A stretch of DNA of 64,000 nt from Leishmania mexicana MHOM/GT/2001/U1103. Lineage: Eukaryota > Euglenozoa > Kinetoplastea > Trypanosomatida > Trypanosomatidae. This document shows positions 1-10,419 of the stretch, one piece after another (within the stretch, counting starts at the first letter, position 1; each line of letters begins with the position of its first letter). A program made the translations under genes and the position numbers. Below the pieces are notes generated by a model, which had not been told where the DNA came from, did no database searches, and was given only the letters and a program-made list of their open reading frames with translations. Location: the NCBI RefSeq assembly GCF_000234665.1, contig NC_018327.1:1-64000 (forward strand). The letters run 5' to 3'.

Positions 1-219
1 CCCTAACCCTAACCCTAACCCTAACCCTAACCCTAACCCTAACCCTAACCCTAACCCTAACCCTAACCCTAACCCTAACCCTAACCCTAACCCTAACCCT
101 AACCCTAACCCTAACCCTAACCCTAACCCTAACCCTAACCCTAACCCTAACCCTAACCCTAACCCTAACCCTAACCCTAACCCTAACCCTAACCCTAACC
201 CTAACCCTAACCCTAACCC
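1..219. repeat. Telomere, CCCTAA repeats
   Basis: About 36 uninterrupted CCCTAA hexamers run from the first base, and unique sequence begins near position 220. The C-rich strand reads 5' to 3' inward, so this is a left chromosome end. The same hexamer occurs at kinetoplastid and vertebrate telomeres; the intron-free genes downstream make it kinetoplastid. No variant hexamers are visible. Confidence 0.98.
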
Positions 220-2506
220 CGTACCATAACACACGCACACAACAACCTTTAATAGACCACGCACACTAAGGGATAACAGCAACACAACCACAAACATCAC
301 TATCACAGCCCCACACCACACACGCCCGCACATATCGCAGCAGCAACACAAATAACCAACAACACGCGGAAATACAGCAGCAGGCTTAACACACACAACG
401 AGCCGTGCAGCCAGCGCATTCGTGCAGTGGGCGCTCTTTTTAACACCTTACCAGGTCGCAGAAGCAAGGCGCACAAGCACACAGAATGGAATCTTTACAC
501 GCGCCCCGGCTTGTACGCACGCCCGCCGTAATTTGAAACGGACTGAGTGTATGCCAGAAATCAGCAGAGTTGTTGGTCTTTCGCGTTTGCCAGGGGTTCA
601 GGTAGGTGCTTGAAAGACGGCAATACCGACGCGGCCACTTTCAATTATCGCCGCCCGTAACGGACGGCAACGGTATGATGTGCAGAAAGTGTTTTCAGCA
701 GCGGTCATGGAGCTGAAAGGCGGCCGTCAACGCTTTAATATTCGGAGGATGAAAGCATTCCTGTTCAATGACGCTGCCGCTCGCCAGGTAGATGGTGAGA
801 ATTATTTATTTTGAATGTGAGCCGTGAGGTGGGTGTGGGGTTTTTCCAAAAAGCGAGCCCCGTCTTTTGTTTTCGAGCGCAAGCATCTTTTTTCATGGAA
901 CACAGGCGGAACGCCACCCCACCACGGAGGCCGAAACCCTTTTATTTTAGGGGCGGGCACCCCCGCACGCACTGCAGGGCTAATATTTTTTACGCGCTGG
1001 TGGTGAAATCTTTTGGCGCCCCGCCCAGCCACCCTGAGGTCACCGGGCATCTTCTAGCTGACCCAGAAGCCCCGCCGATGGTTTTGGGGAATGCACAACG
1101 CGGGCCGAAAGAAGCAGGCGCCCGGCTGAAGGGTACCATTTGCCAACAGTTTCCCGAATTTAACCGTGTGAGCCGATGCAGGTTGGTTCCGCGACGCGCT
1201 GCGGAACGTCAGCAGGCAGCCATTATCAGTGATAGATCCGCCTCATCTTTCTTTCCCGTTCGCGCCGAACCTTGTCGCCATTGCGCGTGGTTTGTTTCCG
1301 GCTAGAGGGTAAGGGGAGGACTGAGAGTTATTTTGGCGCAGCGAATTTCGGACCTGTAGCGATGCAGAGTGCCCTTTCATTATCGGAGGAGCTTCAAGAT
1401 ATACTTCACGGAAATATCCTGGCAACCCTTGGTGGTGAGCCACCGACTTTGTTGTGTGCCCTTCGTACCTCGTATTGGAAATCGCAATGAGGGTGACAAG
1501 TGATGTTCGGGGGACCTTTGTGTACGCGGCAACGCCTGTGTGTTGTCGGAGAACTGCGGCAACGTGGCAGAATGTAAAAGGCGATAAGGTTTCTGCAGCG
1601 CAATGGGGCAAAGCAGACACCTATTGGAGGACGGTGTGAGCCAAAAAAAAGGCACCCCATTCGGCCAACGACACTGCATAACGTATGGGGAGGTGAAGCG
1701 TAAGAGTTGTCGTAGGGAATTGAGTTGGGTCTGCAGAGGATGGGTCTCTTAAAACAGGAGCCCCCCTGGCGACGTGCATGCCGTTTATTGTGGCACGGTG
1801 GTGTTCTTTACTTCACTGCGGTTGATGTGGTGCGCTACTTTTTGTTCGAGGTCCCCCTCCATTTTCTTTTTTTGCTCTCCCGGTCAAATATTTCGTGTCC
1901 GTCAGCGGTGCCTGAAGTTTTTTTTGAGTGGAAGGAGGGAGGGGCCACTGTTAAATTGTAGGCTTTGAGAAATCGCCGAAATTTTCATTTTGAGAGGAAG
2001 CCTTCCCTTGACGGGCTTATTGTGGATGGAGAACGTTGTCACGTTCTTTCCGGATAGGGGAGCTTTAGAGAAAAAAAAAGTATACGGCAGTCTCTGCCGA
2101 GCTTCGGCTCTCTTTTTTTTGTCCGCTGTGTAATGGGTATTGTTCCCGGATGATTGCCACAAGAAAAGAATTGATGAATGCTTTGGCTTTGGACAAACGT
2201 GTCGCCACACAGCACGGAGTGTTCTGGATAAGCGTGAAGGAGGGACGCCAGGACATGGTGGAGGTTGCAGAACGAGGGTGATGCTTTCTCTTCCTCTGAA
2301 TCCTTGATTTTTTTTCCGCTTTCTCCTTCAACCTTTCTTATTGTGATTTTCGCATCGAGCAGCCTCTGCCGTTTTGGAGCACGTTAACCGCTGCAGCTGT
2401 ACATCTTCTAGCGGGTTGTGGGTCAGGCTCACGATTGTTGTTTATCGGTGCTAGACCGCTGCCTGTGAGGCTTGTACAACGAGCACAGTGTCTTTGGTCG
2501 TCTACA
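220..2506. other. Subtelomeric gene-poor region
   Basis: No convincing gene is seen between the telomere and the first CDS. The first 200 bases are A/C-rich with little complexity. The middle part has short open stretches in several frames, one of which is listed separately. A pyrimidine-rich tract at about 2308-2357 followed by CAG near 2360 is a plausible spliced-leader acceptor for the first gene. Conserved telomere-associated blocks of Leishmania could lie here, but I cannot identify them by eye. Confidence 0.6.
614..814 (+). pseudogene. Possible coding relic near the telomere
   Basis: A 66-codon open stretch with protein-like composition (basic and hydrophobic residues mixed, no low-complexity runs) follows a stop codon at 611-613 and ends with TGA at 812-814. 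It has no ATG until codon 32. It reads as the tail of a longer protein. I do not recognise a family. It could equally be a chance ORF in a short unique stretch. Confidence 0.2.
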
Positions 2507-4348
2507 ATGTGGGATCCTCTCAGCTACATCCATCAGGCCGTTGGGGCCAAATATTCGGAAAGCAGCTCTGTGATGCTTCCGTCGTTTTACGAGTACACTA
2601 CCCGCCCCTTTCTGCTGAAAAAGGAAGAGGAGCAGCTGCGTTTTACCATGGCCGCCCAAAGGGTAGCTTGGAAGTCGCTGACCCTCCCGTTTTGTGGGAA
2701 GGGTTACACAGCACACTACTGGAATGACGGAGGCGCCGAAGATTTTGTTCAGAATCTGAGGGTCGTTGTGAAGACCATTGAGGACGACGTGACGAGGGGC
2801 GGCAGCATCTACTCTGATTTTATGGGGCAAGTAGACAAGCTCCAAAAGGCAAATAGAGGTGATGCGGCAGACGTTGTGTTCGAAAAGGATGTCTCTGTGG
2901 ACACGTCGTATACTCGCGAGGCATTCTTGTGCTTTCAGCTTCGAAGAAGCCTCCATGTTCCTGCGAGCGTATCGACGCTGCTTTTGGAGCGGGGCAGTTT
3001 CCATTTTTTTATCAAGGGGGGAACCTGTACAGTTCCGATGGCTGCAATGATCGACAGTGACGGCGCCCCTGTGCACTACGAGGGCGCCGTGTTAGATTCT
3101 GACACACTCTGCTGCAGCAATGGAATCTGCAGAAGTGGTAGGGATTCAAAGGACCGCTGCTTCATCACTGTCGTGTCAGCGGACGAAATAGGCTGCGCAG
3201 CAGGTCTGCTGTCTGCGGAGGCGGTGGTGCGAGATGAGCATCTGGGAAAGGCTCTGCGAACACTGGTGGATGCTGGTGTGTTTTTCTGTTTCTCTTCCGT
3301 CTACGGCGACGGCTCTGTGCACAAATACGAGCAGCAGTCAAAGATGAGCGATAGCTCGTCGATGCCCGCAGCAGCACAGGATTACGCTGTGGCACATCGT
3401 ACTCGTGTAGTTCGCTGCAGCAGAAACGCGGATGCAGTGCACCTTCTGAATGCCGATGCGACCAAAAGCATGCCGCAGGATGTGACAGCCCTCGATTTGG
3501 CGTTACACTCTCCAACCTTGGTGGCCACCATGCAAACGACCTCTGGACCTTCGTACTTTGAAGTGGTGCATCGTGTTGCGCCTGTTGGTATCTTGAATGG
3601 GCCGCTACTTCTCTCCATTGCGCACGACAGCCCACTGCATAACCATGTTCTCAGACATGGTGATACAATACTTCTGTTTCATTTTGCTGACCACAATGTA
3701 TGGAAAAAGGGCCCGCCTCGCCAGTGGCTTGTTCCTGCCCGGTGCGACGCTCTAAAAACGAAAGCTGGCTGTTTTTCTGTGCCCCGATGCTCCCCGGTGG
3801 CTAGGGTGCTTCTGTTCACAACGGAAAGGAGCTTTTCAGCTGGTGACAGTGCTGTAGTTATTGGCAAGGTAACGGACGGAAACCGAACGGAGCAGCCCGT
3901 GCGCGCACCCTTTACTTTGTGTTCTAGCCTGTTTCACTACACACCATTTGTGTGCAAATTTCTTCATCGGCAGCATGGTCCAATCGGATTTGTCGGCTTT
4001 TCATTTTCGTTCTGCAGCACCACACCTCTGTTGGCTATGGCGTTGCTACCTCTTCATGTCACTGATTTTATCAGCTCGGAAACGGATGTGGATCCAACGG
4101 TAACGCTCTTCTTTTTTCGTGCAGAGTACGGCGGGTTTTCAGTGCGTGCTTATCCGTATTTTACTGATGCGCTGCCGTGCCCGCTCCATCATTTGACTTA
4201 CAAGACGACAAGTTTGGTTGCCGGCGTAGTGACTTGTCGACTAATTCAGGTGGAATCGCTACTCGATGAATTGAGCGCTTTTATGTTGCTATCTGTGAGC
4301 CGAGTCGCCTTTGATGGATCTGAAATTTTGCAGTTTCTGGAATGTTGA
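2507..4348 (+). CDS. Conserved-type hypothetical protein, 613 aa
   Basis: This is the first gene from the telomere. I do not recognise a domain. The protein is rich in Cys, His and Phe, has no obvious signal peptide, coiled coil or repeats, and its hydrophobic stretches are short. Only the middle (about residues 225-330) is less hydrophobic and more polar. I chose the ATG at 2507 (context ACAATG); an in-frame start at 2435 would add 24 residues that look like leader sequence, and both lie downstream of the candidate splice acceptor near 2360. The length of the open frame (over 1.8 kb) and its agreement with the strand of all other genes support it as real. Function is unknown. Confidence 0.8.
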   Translation: MWDPLSYIHQAVGAKYSESSSVMLPSFYEYTTRPFLLKKEEEQLRFTMAAQRVAWKSLTLPFCGKGYTAHYWNDGGAEDFVQNLRVVVKTIEDDVTRGGSIYSDFMGQVDKLQKANRGDAADVVFEKDVSVDTSYTREAFLCFQLRRSLHVPASVSTLLLERGSFHFFIKGGTCTVPMAAMIDSDGAPVHYEGAVLDSDTLCCSNGICRSGRDSKDRCFITVVSADEIGCAAGLLSAEAVVRDEHLGKALRTLVDAGVFFCFSSVYGDGSVHKYEQQSKMSDSSSMPAAAQDYAVAHRTRVVRCSRNADAVHLLNADATKSMPQDVTALDLALHSPTLVATMQTTSGPSYFEVVHRVAPVGILNGPLLLSIAHDSPLHNHVLRHGDTILLFHFADHNVWKKGPPRQWLVPARCDALKTKAGCFSVPRCSPVARVLLFTTERSFSAGDSAVVIGKVTDGNRTEQPVRAPFTLCSSLFHYTPFVCKFLHRQHGPIGFVGFSFSFCSTTPLLAMALLPLHVTDFISSETDVDPTVTLFFFRAEYGGFSVRAYPYFTDALPCPLHHLTYKTTSLVAGVVTCRLIQVESLLDELSAFMLLSVSRVAFDGSEILQFLEC

Positions 4349-5808
4349 GCCGTAACGATCGTTTCATGCGTTGGACCGTGTACAAAACGTTTTTATCATC
4401 ACCTTCAAAAAAGAGATGAACGTATTATTTTTCGTTTATGTGCTTGAGGGGAAAAAAATGACGTGCTATCCGGTTATGATATCCTCATGGAACGAAAAAA
4501 AAAATGATTCATTGGAATGTCAGTGCCCCCCTGATCTCTTTTATTTTAACAGTTTTATTTTTGCGCTTTACTTGTTTTTCCTCTCTGTGAAAACTCTTCG
4601 TTTGTGTGTTCTGGGCACCATCATCTTACGAATGCTTGGAGGATGTTGTATGAAGATTGCGATTTAGTGAGACTCCTATGCAGAGATTGTTCTGTTGTCA
4701 GCAGACGCAATCCGGTCCTAGAACGTGAGGTGAAGCTCACTCAGCCATGCCCACTACAGCTTCATCAGCGTGAGATACACTCTTCTCCCCATTGTGCAAA
4801 AGCTGTGATGAATACGCGGAGCCTTCCTCGAACTGTACCGAACAGCCGTTTACGAGATCATCTGACACCTATTCCCCCATCATGCGGATGGAAACCCGGT
4901 GTAATGCCCTCGGTGTGGCGCATGGTGCCGGAACGGAATATCATCCAGCACATGATCTCCGGCATACGCGGAGATACATCATTTGGACCTCCTCACATGG
5001 TAGGTGCTCGACCCTATCCGCATCAGAAGTGGGTCACCGCTGGGCACAGTGGAGGCTGCTTGACTTCGTTGGAGTGTAGGGACACTGCTCCCTGGCTACT
5101 ATCTTGAGGTGTGGATCGTTATGAGGGGAAGCGTAAAGAGACTACTAACACAAAATAGAAAAAGAAGACATATTACTGGTAATGCGTATCGTTGCCTGTC
5201 ACGCGCTGCGGAACTAGTCATGTTTCACAGAGATGGGATCCAAGAGACTATGGAACGACTGGATTGAAGTTGCTTCAACTTCCTTATCAGATGGTATGCC
5301 TTTTGATAGACTTCTTCTCTCCCGTATCTCTCGTCTCTGGAAATCTTCGTTTCATCAATCACCCACGCGCACCTTAACAATGTAAGGTAAATGAACGAAA
5401 CGTGCAAGTTGTATCTGTGCCATTCAAACGAAGAGGCTGGAAACCGAAGAGGTTGTTACCGCGACAAATCGATAGACTCAAAGGCAAAGACAAAAAAGGC
5501 TTCTTCGATTTCTTTCTTTGTGTTTGGAGCCTGTTTTAGTTCCGCGGGGACGACGACCGGAAAAAGAGGGCGGAAGTGACGAACAAGCGGCAAGTTCAAG
5601 TGCATATACGTGGCGATCAAGCACAGGAGAGCGTTGCGAAAGCGCAAACTCTGAGGAACCATCCGTGAGCCCTCCAGAAGCTGACTCCTTTTTTGTTCTT
5701 GTTGCATGGGAAGCTAGGCCGAGCTGGGCGTAACTCTAGCGCTTTTTTTTTGCTTTGCCACCTCACTGTAGGAGTTGTTGGCGTTGGCAAAAAAAAGGTC
5801 ACGAAAAG
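4349..5808. other. Intergenic region with possible degenerate retroposon
   Basis: There is no gene here that I trust. From about 4700 to 5110 the sequence changes character to moderately GC-rich and non-pyrimidine-biased, and it includes a 167-codon open frame with no family resemblance; this patch is listed separately as SIDER-like. The 5740-5808 part is T-rich and probably supplies the trans-splicing signal for the next gene. Confidence 0.5.
4690..5110. repeat. SIDER-like degenerate element (candidate)
   Basis: This patch has the look of the short degenerate retroposons (SIDERs) that are common in Leishmania spacers and 3' UTRs, especially the stretch at 4995-5095 around the bases GTGGGTCACCGCTGGGCAC. 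The resemblance is from memory of such spacers and not from an alignment. No intact 79-bp signature or poly(A) end could be confirmed by eye. Confidence 0.35.
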
Positions 5809-7110
5809 ATGTCTGTTGATTATCTCAACGCCGTTGAGAGGTCGCGTCTGCTGGACGCCCTCTTCGACAATACCTCTTCTTTCGGTATTTTGTCAAAGAG
5901 GTTTCGAGACAACTTTCAGCCAGTTCGGTACTCTGCCGTGTGTTGTGAGCTTGAACAGATGTGCAAGGAGTTCGTAGCGTCGGCGGAGTGCACTGGCCTC
6001 ATTGCTTCCCTGTATATCGTGGACTACATGCGGAAGCAAGACAACGTGGCGGCGAAGTCAACATTTTACGACGTGCTAATAGAGCTAGAGCATGCTATTC
6101 GGAGAGACATGTTTATCGTTGAGCAGATCAAGTACACAACGAAGGAGTCGAAGGAGGGTAAGAGGAGCCTGGAGTCGACTCGCGCAGAGGTCTTCCGCAT
6201 TCACTGCGCGGCAAAGGTGTTTGCGTTCCAGCTGCTTGGAGACACAGTTGCCGATGATGAAAAGGTTGTGTCGTATGCTTCGAAGAAACAGGATTCTATT
6301 GATGAGGCTCTTAACGCGTGGGAGAAGGCGAGCATCAAGATCAAGGAGCCGATGGCGGACATTGAGCACTGCTGGGTCGCAAAGCACGAGAAGCAGCAGT
6401 GCGGTTCGTTGTACGAGACGGCCGCCGTGTTTGATGAGCAGCCCAACAAAGCGTTTGCGTTACTTCTCCCATCGGTAACAGCGAAGCTACCGATGCTGCC
6501 TATGCAGGAGGGTGAACTGCAGTACCTGCTACCCGGGAAGTCTGCAATGCTTCTTCTCGACAGCGCTCCACCAAGCGAAGAATGGATGATCTCCAAAAGA
6601 TTGCTTGTAGAGGCACGCAAGTCGAAACTCTCGAAGGATGACGAGCAGACATTGCTTGGACTGCTGAATGAGTCGCTTGTGTCGCGTCTAGGTGTTTCCC
6701 CACAGCAGCTGAGTGAACTAGCGACACATAGTCCAGAGGTTTGTGCGTCGATGCTGCTCAAGGTTCCGTCTGGCTTAGCAGGGGCTTTTATTCAGTTTTT
6801 GCTGAAAGGTAGCATCCCGGAGGATAACATGCAGACGATTCTACTGCGAGCGTCGTCCGTCCTGCAGCAAGTCAACGTGCGAACCTTCATTTCTACCATG
6901 CTCCACAAGCTCAAGGAAAGAGGTGGGTTGTCTTCTGCTGCGGAGAGCTTGAAGAGTTTTGCACTGACTCTTCATCAGTTGGTGATGAAGGCCGCAAAGG
7001 AGAATAGAGAGATTTTTATAGCCGACACGTTTCGCGCGGATCTGGAGCAGCTGTTTCAGTCCAGCAACAACCCGGAGGTGAAGAACAGATGGGAAGAAAT
7101 GAAGCGGTAG
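5809..7110 (+). CDS. NOT11: CCR4-NOT complex subunit 11 (CNOT11-like)
   Basis: The 433-aa protein ends (about residues 300-433) in a helical region that lines up with the CNOT11/C2orf29 domain: a His-Ser-Pro-Glu start, the MLLK heptad, then FIQFLLKG and a run of amphipathic helices, matching the family's HNPLIAIEMLLKL region. The N-terminal half is helical and also like the family. CNOT11 binds CNOT10 and the N-terminus of NOT1, and in trypanosomes the CAF1/NOT deadenylase with NOT10/NOT11 drives mRNA decay in the cytoplasm. From memory the T. brucei homologue sits next to the mitochondrial tryparedoxin peroxidase on chromosome 8, which matches this locus. The start at 5809 (AAGATG) is preferred over an upstream non-ATG extension. 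Confidence 0.75.
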   Translation: MSVDYLNAVERSRLLDALFDNTSSFGILSKRFRDNFQPVRYSAVCCELEQMCKEFVASAECTGLIASLYIVDYMRKQDNVAAKSTFYDVLIELEHAIRRDMFIVEQIKYTTKESKEGKRSLESTRAEVFRIHCAAKVFAFQLLGDTVADDEKVVSYASKKQDSIDEALNAWEKASIKIKEPMADIEHCWVAKHEKQQCGSLYETAAVFDEQPNKAFALLLPSVTAKLPMLPMQEGELQYLLPGKSAMLLLDSAPPSEEWMISKRLLVEARKSKLSKDDEQTLLGLLNESLVSRLGVSPQQLSELATHSPEVCASMLLKVPSGLAGAFIQFLLKGSIPEDNMQTILLRASSVLQQVNVRTFISTMLHKLKERGGLSSAAESLKSFALTLHQLVMKAAKENREIFIADTFRADLEQLFQSSNNPEVKNRWEEMKR

Positions 7111-7742
7111 CAGCAGATCTTTGCTGCTGACTGAGCTTTCCCGCTCTTGTTATTCTCTTTTCGCAAGTGCGCCCATTCATGCGTCCCTTCGGTTTTGGTA
7201 ACCTCTCTTGTAAGCTTGAGTAATTGGACCACCACATTTTCGTTGTTTTTTTTTTTTGTTCACTTACTTGTGCAGATCGTCTGGTCGACTCGTTCATCTC
7301 AGTTGGGTGAAGGGGAACAGCAATCGAAAAAGAAAAGATCAATGATGTCTTGTGCAGGGATCGGGACGGTAATGACCTGAGGCGCTCCTGTGGGTGATGT
7401 GCAACCGTGTACTTCATTAACGGCCAAGGTTGTTGGAGAAAGTGTGTGTTGCACTGCCGGCGCACCCCTTTGCCGTGTCGCTCAGCGCTATTGGGCGGAG
7501 TTGAGGCGCGTGGAGGCGTTAAGATGGATTGGCAAGTGCTCTCGGTGACGCGTAGCGGATGCTGCGGAGGGGTGAACGCACCTTAAGTGTCCTCTTCCAC
7601 TCGTTCAAGTGCCTATCATTGCTTCTTTCTTTGCTTTGAATGTCCTGCTCGAATGCGCTGGGTCACCTATGCGGCACAACATACGTTCATGTGCATGATT
7701 TCATTGTGCCGATCCCTATGTCAGCCCAAGACAGATGCGGAG
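7111..7742. other. Intergenic spacer
   Basis: Pyrimidine-rich stretches and a run of about 12 T near 7243 are seen, as expected for polyadenylation and trans-splicing signals. A second pyrimidine tract at about 7615-7640 may serve the next gene. Nothing else was recognised. Confidence 0.6.
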
Positions 7743-8621
7743 ATGGGCGACGTCAAAGTGACGTTTGCATTTGTCACGTCCAGGGCCATCAACTGCTGTG
7801 AGGCCGCACAGTGTAATGACAAGTCGACAGCCGATTTGTCGGAGACCCTTTCAGGGGCGCCGCAGAATGATTTACGCGCTGCTATAATCAAGGTTCTGGA
7901 CTACGATGTTGGGTGTTCCCGTGTTTTCTGCATGACGTACCCCTACGGCACTAGAATGCGATCTGTTTTCGAGTCAGTTGCAGATGCCATGTCAGCAAGT
8001 GCGAGTGAGATGGTTTGCTTCGCTCCCCCTCCCATGGCCGCCGATCGCGTTTTGCGTCTGTGTGCCATGAGAGTTTTAGAGCCCGGTGACGACGTTCCGG
8101 ATGTGGTCTTCTGCCAAAAAGCCGCATCACCTCGTCGAGCTGCAGTGGCCCTATCGAGCTGGCTGCTTGTTAATGTTCTTCTCTGCGGAAACGATGGTGT
8201 CCTGTCGGTGGGTCACCTGCCCTGCGTGGTGCAGGTGCCTGGTGTCTCCATCACAAAAGACGGTATCTGTAGCAGCTTGTGTGCCTTGCTGAGAATGGGT
8301 GTAGAATGCGAGCGGCACCTGCGAAGCTGTGTACTGTTCTGCTGCACTGCGGAGGGAAAGAGCATCGTCTTGCGCGATCCGTTTCACGACGGCGGGTGCC
8401 CAAGTCAGGTTGCCATTATATACGGTGCTGTCGACGTTGGGGACGTCGTGCTTGTGTCCGAGGCGTTGCCCTCCTCAGCCGTCGAAGCGAGGCCATCGGT
8501 TTTGCAGGCCGTCGTCGTGAGGCGGTTTGCAGAGGATGGAGTGACACTGTATGATGTGAAGGAGGTGGACACTGCTGTCCTCTTGGAGAGACTTACGTGC
8601 ACACAACTGGTGCCTCTGTAA
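7743..8621 (+). CDS. Hypothetical protein, 292 aa
   Basis: This is an open frame of ordinary codon use on the gene strand, between NOT11 and UTP15. The protein is rich in Cys and Val, has no transmembrane helix or signal peptide that stands out, and alternates short beta-like hydrophobic segments with polar ones. I do not recognise a family. An in-frame extension upstream to 7587 does not begin with ATG and is Cys/Phe-rich leader-like sequence. I therefore take the ATG at 7743 (GAGATGGGC). Synteny suggests it is a conserved trypanosomatid gene, but function is unknown. Confidence 0.75.
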   Translation: MGDVKVTFAFVTSRAINCCEAAQCNDKSTADLSETLSGAPQNDLRAAIIKVLDYDVGCSRVFCMTYPYGTRMRSVFESVADAMSASASEMVCFAPPPMAADRVLRLCAMRVLEPGDDVPDVVFCQKAASPRRAAVALSSWLLVNVLLCGNDGVLSVGHLPCVVQVPGVSITKDGICSSLCALLRMGVECERHLRSCVLFCCTAEGKSIVLRDPFHDGGCPSQVAIIYGAVDVGDVVLVSEALPSSAVEARPSVLQAVVVRRFAEDGVTLYDVKEVDTAVLLERLTCTQLVPL

Positions 8622-8982
8622 CCGCTCTGACTGTCCCTGAGAGGTGTGAAGAAAGGATAAAAGAGACACTTGGACTGATGCTTTTCTTGATGTTCTCTCG
8701 GCTTTTCTCTTTCTCTTCTCGGTCGTGGACTCGGCTCCTGGTTTCTCGAAGGCGCTTGAGGGACATTCCTAGTGGTTGCCGTACGGGACTGATCAACGAG
8801 AACTGTGTCTGCACGCTCTTCCTTCATGCTTCTCTGCTCTTACACAAGTGTGTTTCTGCACGCATTCCCTCTGCTCCTGCTTCCTTGTTCTTTCGTCTCT
8901 GCCCGTTTTGTGGGCACGACGGGCACCGTTGTCGGAAGCTTGCGTGGTTGAGATCACACAACCTTCTGTTGTCCAGCACACC
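8622..8982. other. Intergenic spacer with trans-splice signal for UTP15
   Basis: Two pyrimidine-rich blocks occur (about 8680-8735 and 8860-8915). The first AG after the second block is at 8937-8938, which would give a 5' UTR of about 45 bases before the UTP15 ATG. No gene is seen. Confidence 0.55.
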
Positions 8983-10419
8983 ATGAGCGCTGACTGGACG
9001 CTGCCGCTCCGCAAGGTGCCTATTCACGCCACCAAGGACCCCTCTGTCGCGTGGAACACGGTGCACCTATGCTATGAGCAGACGTTTTTCGGTCAAATCA
9101 CGAGTTTGCGCTACAACCACGCTGGTTCGTTGCTTGGAGGCACGTCCACAAACCAATTTGCACTCCTGCGTGTCCCCCAGTCAGATGGCGTAGTGGTGAA
9201 CGAGCAGACGGAGCGCAGGAACTACTCCGTCCGCTTTCGCGAGGATGACAAGCTTTACATTCAAGCTGTAGACCAACGGGTAGTTTTGCGCTCCTCGGAA
9301 ACCGCGTTCGAGCGGCAGTATCTAGGACATTCGCGGGATGTGCGCTCCGCCATCTTTATTGGTCGACACAACTTCGCGTCTGCAAGCGACGACACGACGG
9401 TGAAGCTGTGGGATTTGATGAGTGACGATGATCTCGGTACGGCTCGGATTCACACCGACTACGTGCGCTGTCTTGAGCCGTACACTGGTGGCGCGTTCTT
9501 TAGCGGCTCCTACGATCACCGAGTGAACTTGTGGGATCCTCGCACCGGCATGGTCGCGCCGCTGCAGACCTCCAGGGACATTATCACCCAAGCTGTGGAG
9601 GCGCTCTGCTTCGTACCGAGTGAGGAGATTGTGGCTGTCGGTGCCGGCGATCGTGTCGTCGTCTTTGACCCGCGCAAGGGCCTTAGTACACCCTTGTTTC
9701 AGGGCTCGTTTCACACCAAGTCAGTTGTCGCGGTTGCCTACTCGCAAAAGCTGCGCAGTCTCCTCACTGGATCTCTGGACTGCCGCGTGAAAATGTTCTC
9801 GCTTGACGGCAGTGAGCTGCGCTGCATTTCGAACAAGCGCTTTGAAAACGGTGTGACTTCGCTGGCGGTTCACCCTGGCTCGACGGAGTACGCCGTGGGC
9901 AGCACAACAGGCGAGCTGAACGTGTATCGCTTCAGAGAGGCAAAGAGGGAGGAAGACGTCGTTCCCGAGGAGCTCGTTCTGGACAAGGAGAAGACGCGGT
10001 CGAAGGAGCAGGTGCTGCAGGACAAGATGAAAGAGGTGCAGTTCCAGCTGGGAAGCTACCAGTACGGCAAAGCGCTCAAGACTGCTTTGTACTCCCGACA
10101 CCCCGATGTCCTCGTTTCCACGTTTGAGGAGCTTGTGCGTCGAGGCGCGCTGCACGTCGCGCTGAACAACCAAAACGACCGCACCATTGTGCGCGTTCTT
10201 CGGTTTGCCACTCACTACGTCGAGAAGCCGCAGTTCACGGACACAATGCTCGTCGTGTTTGAGACGATTTTCGATATCTATAGCACCTATGTGGGCAAGA
10301 GTGCCTTTTTTCACCGGGAGATTCTGAATGCGCAAAAGAAGATCGGCGCGTTTCTTGCGGTGATGCAGCGCATGGAAAAGAGTATGGGCATCATGGAGAT
10401 GATCGTGCATTCGGAATAG
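8983..10419 (+). CDS. UTP15: U3 snoRNP (small-subunit processome) protein UTP15
   Basis: The 478-aa protein begins with WD40 repeats (about residues 35-330; a clear one ends DDTTVKLWD near residue 142, another has GSYDHRVNLWD) and ends in the UTP15 C-terminal domain (about 345-478), recognisable from the YGKALKTAL, FEELVRRGALHVAL and FDIYSTYVGKSA segments. Length and order match UTP15 of yeast and animals. In other eukaryotes it is part of the t-UTP/UTPA subcomplex that binds nascent pre-rRNA in the nucleolus and is needed for 18S processing. The ATG at 8983 is chosen because the upstream in-frame extension is Cys/Leu-rich leader sequence. No odd features are seen. Confidence 0.92.
   Translation: MSADWTLPLRKVPIHATKDPSVAWNTVHLCYEQTFFGQITSLRYNHAGSLLGGTSTNQFALLRVPQSDGVVVNEQTERRNYSVRFREDDKLYIQAVDQRVVLRSSETAFERQYLGHSRDVRSAIFIGRHNFASASDDTTVKLWDLMSDDDLGTARIHTDYVRCLEPYTGGAFFSGSYDHRVNLWDPRTGMVAPLQTSRDIITQAVEALCFVPSEEIVAVGAGDRVVVFDPRKGLSTPLFQGSFHTKSVVAVAYSQKLRSLLTGSLDCRVKMFSLDGSELRCISNKRFENGVTSLAVHPGSTEYAVGSTTGELNVYRFREAKREEDVVPEELVLDKEKTRSKEQVLQDKMKEVQFQLGSYQYGKALKTALYSRHPDVLVSTFEELVRRGALHVALNNQNDRTIVRVLRFATHYVEKPQFTDTMLVVFETIFDIYSTYVGKSAFFHREILNAQKKIGAFLAVMQRMEKSMGIMEMIVHSE

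Noticed and set aside
1..219. TATE or other transposon inserted in the telomere
   Set aside because: The hexamer array is uninterrupted and no recombinase or reverse transcriptase motif was seen within the window.
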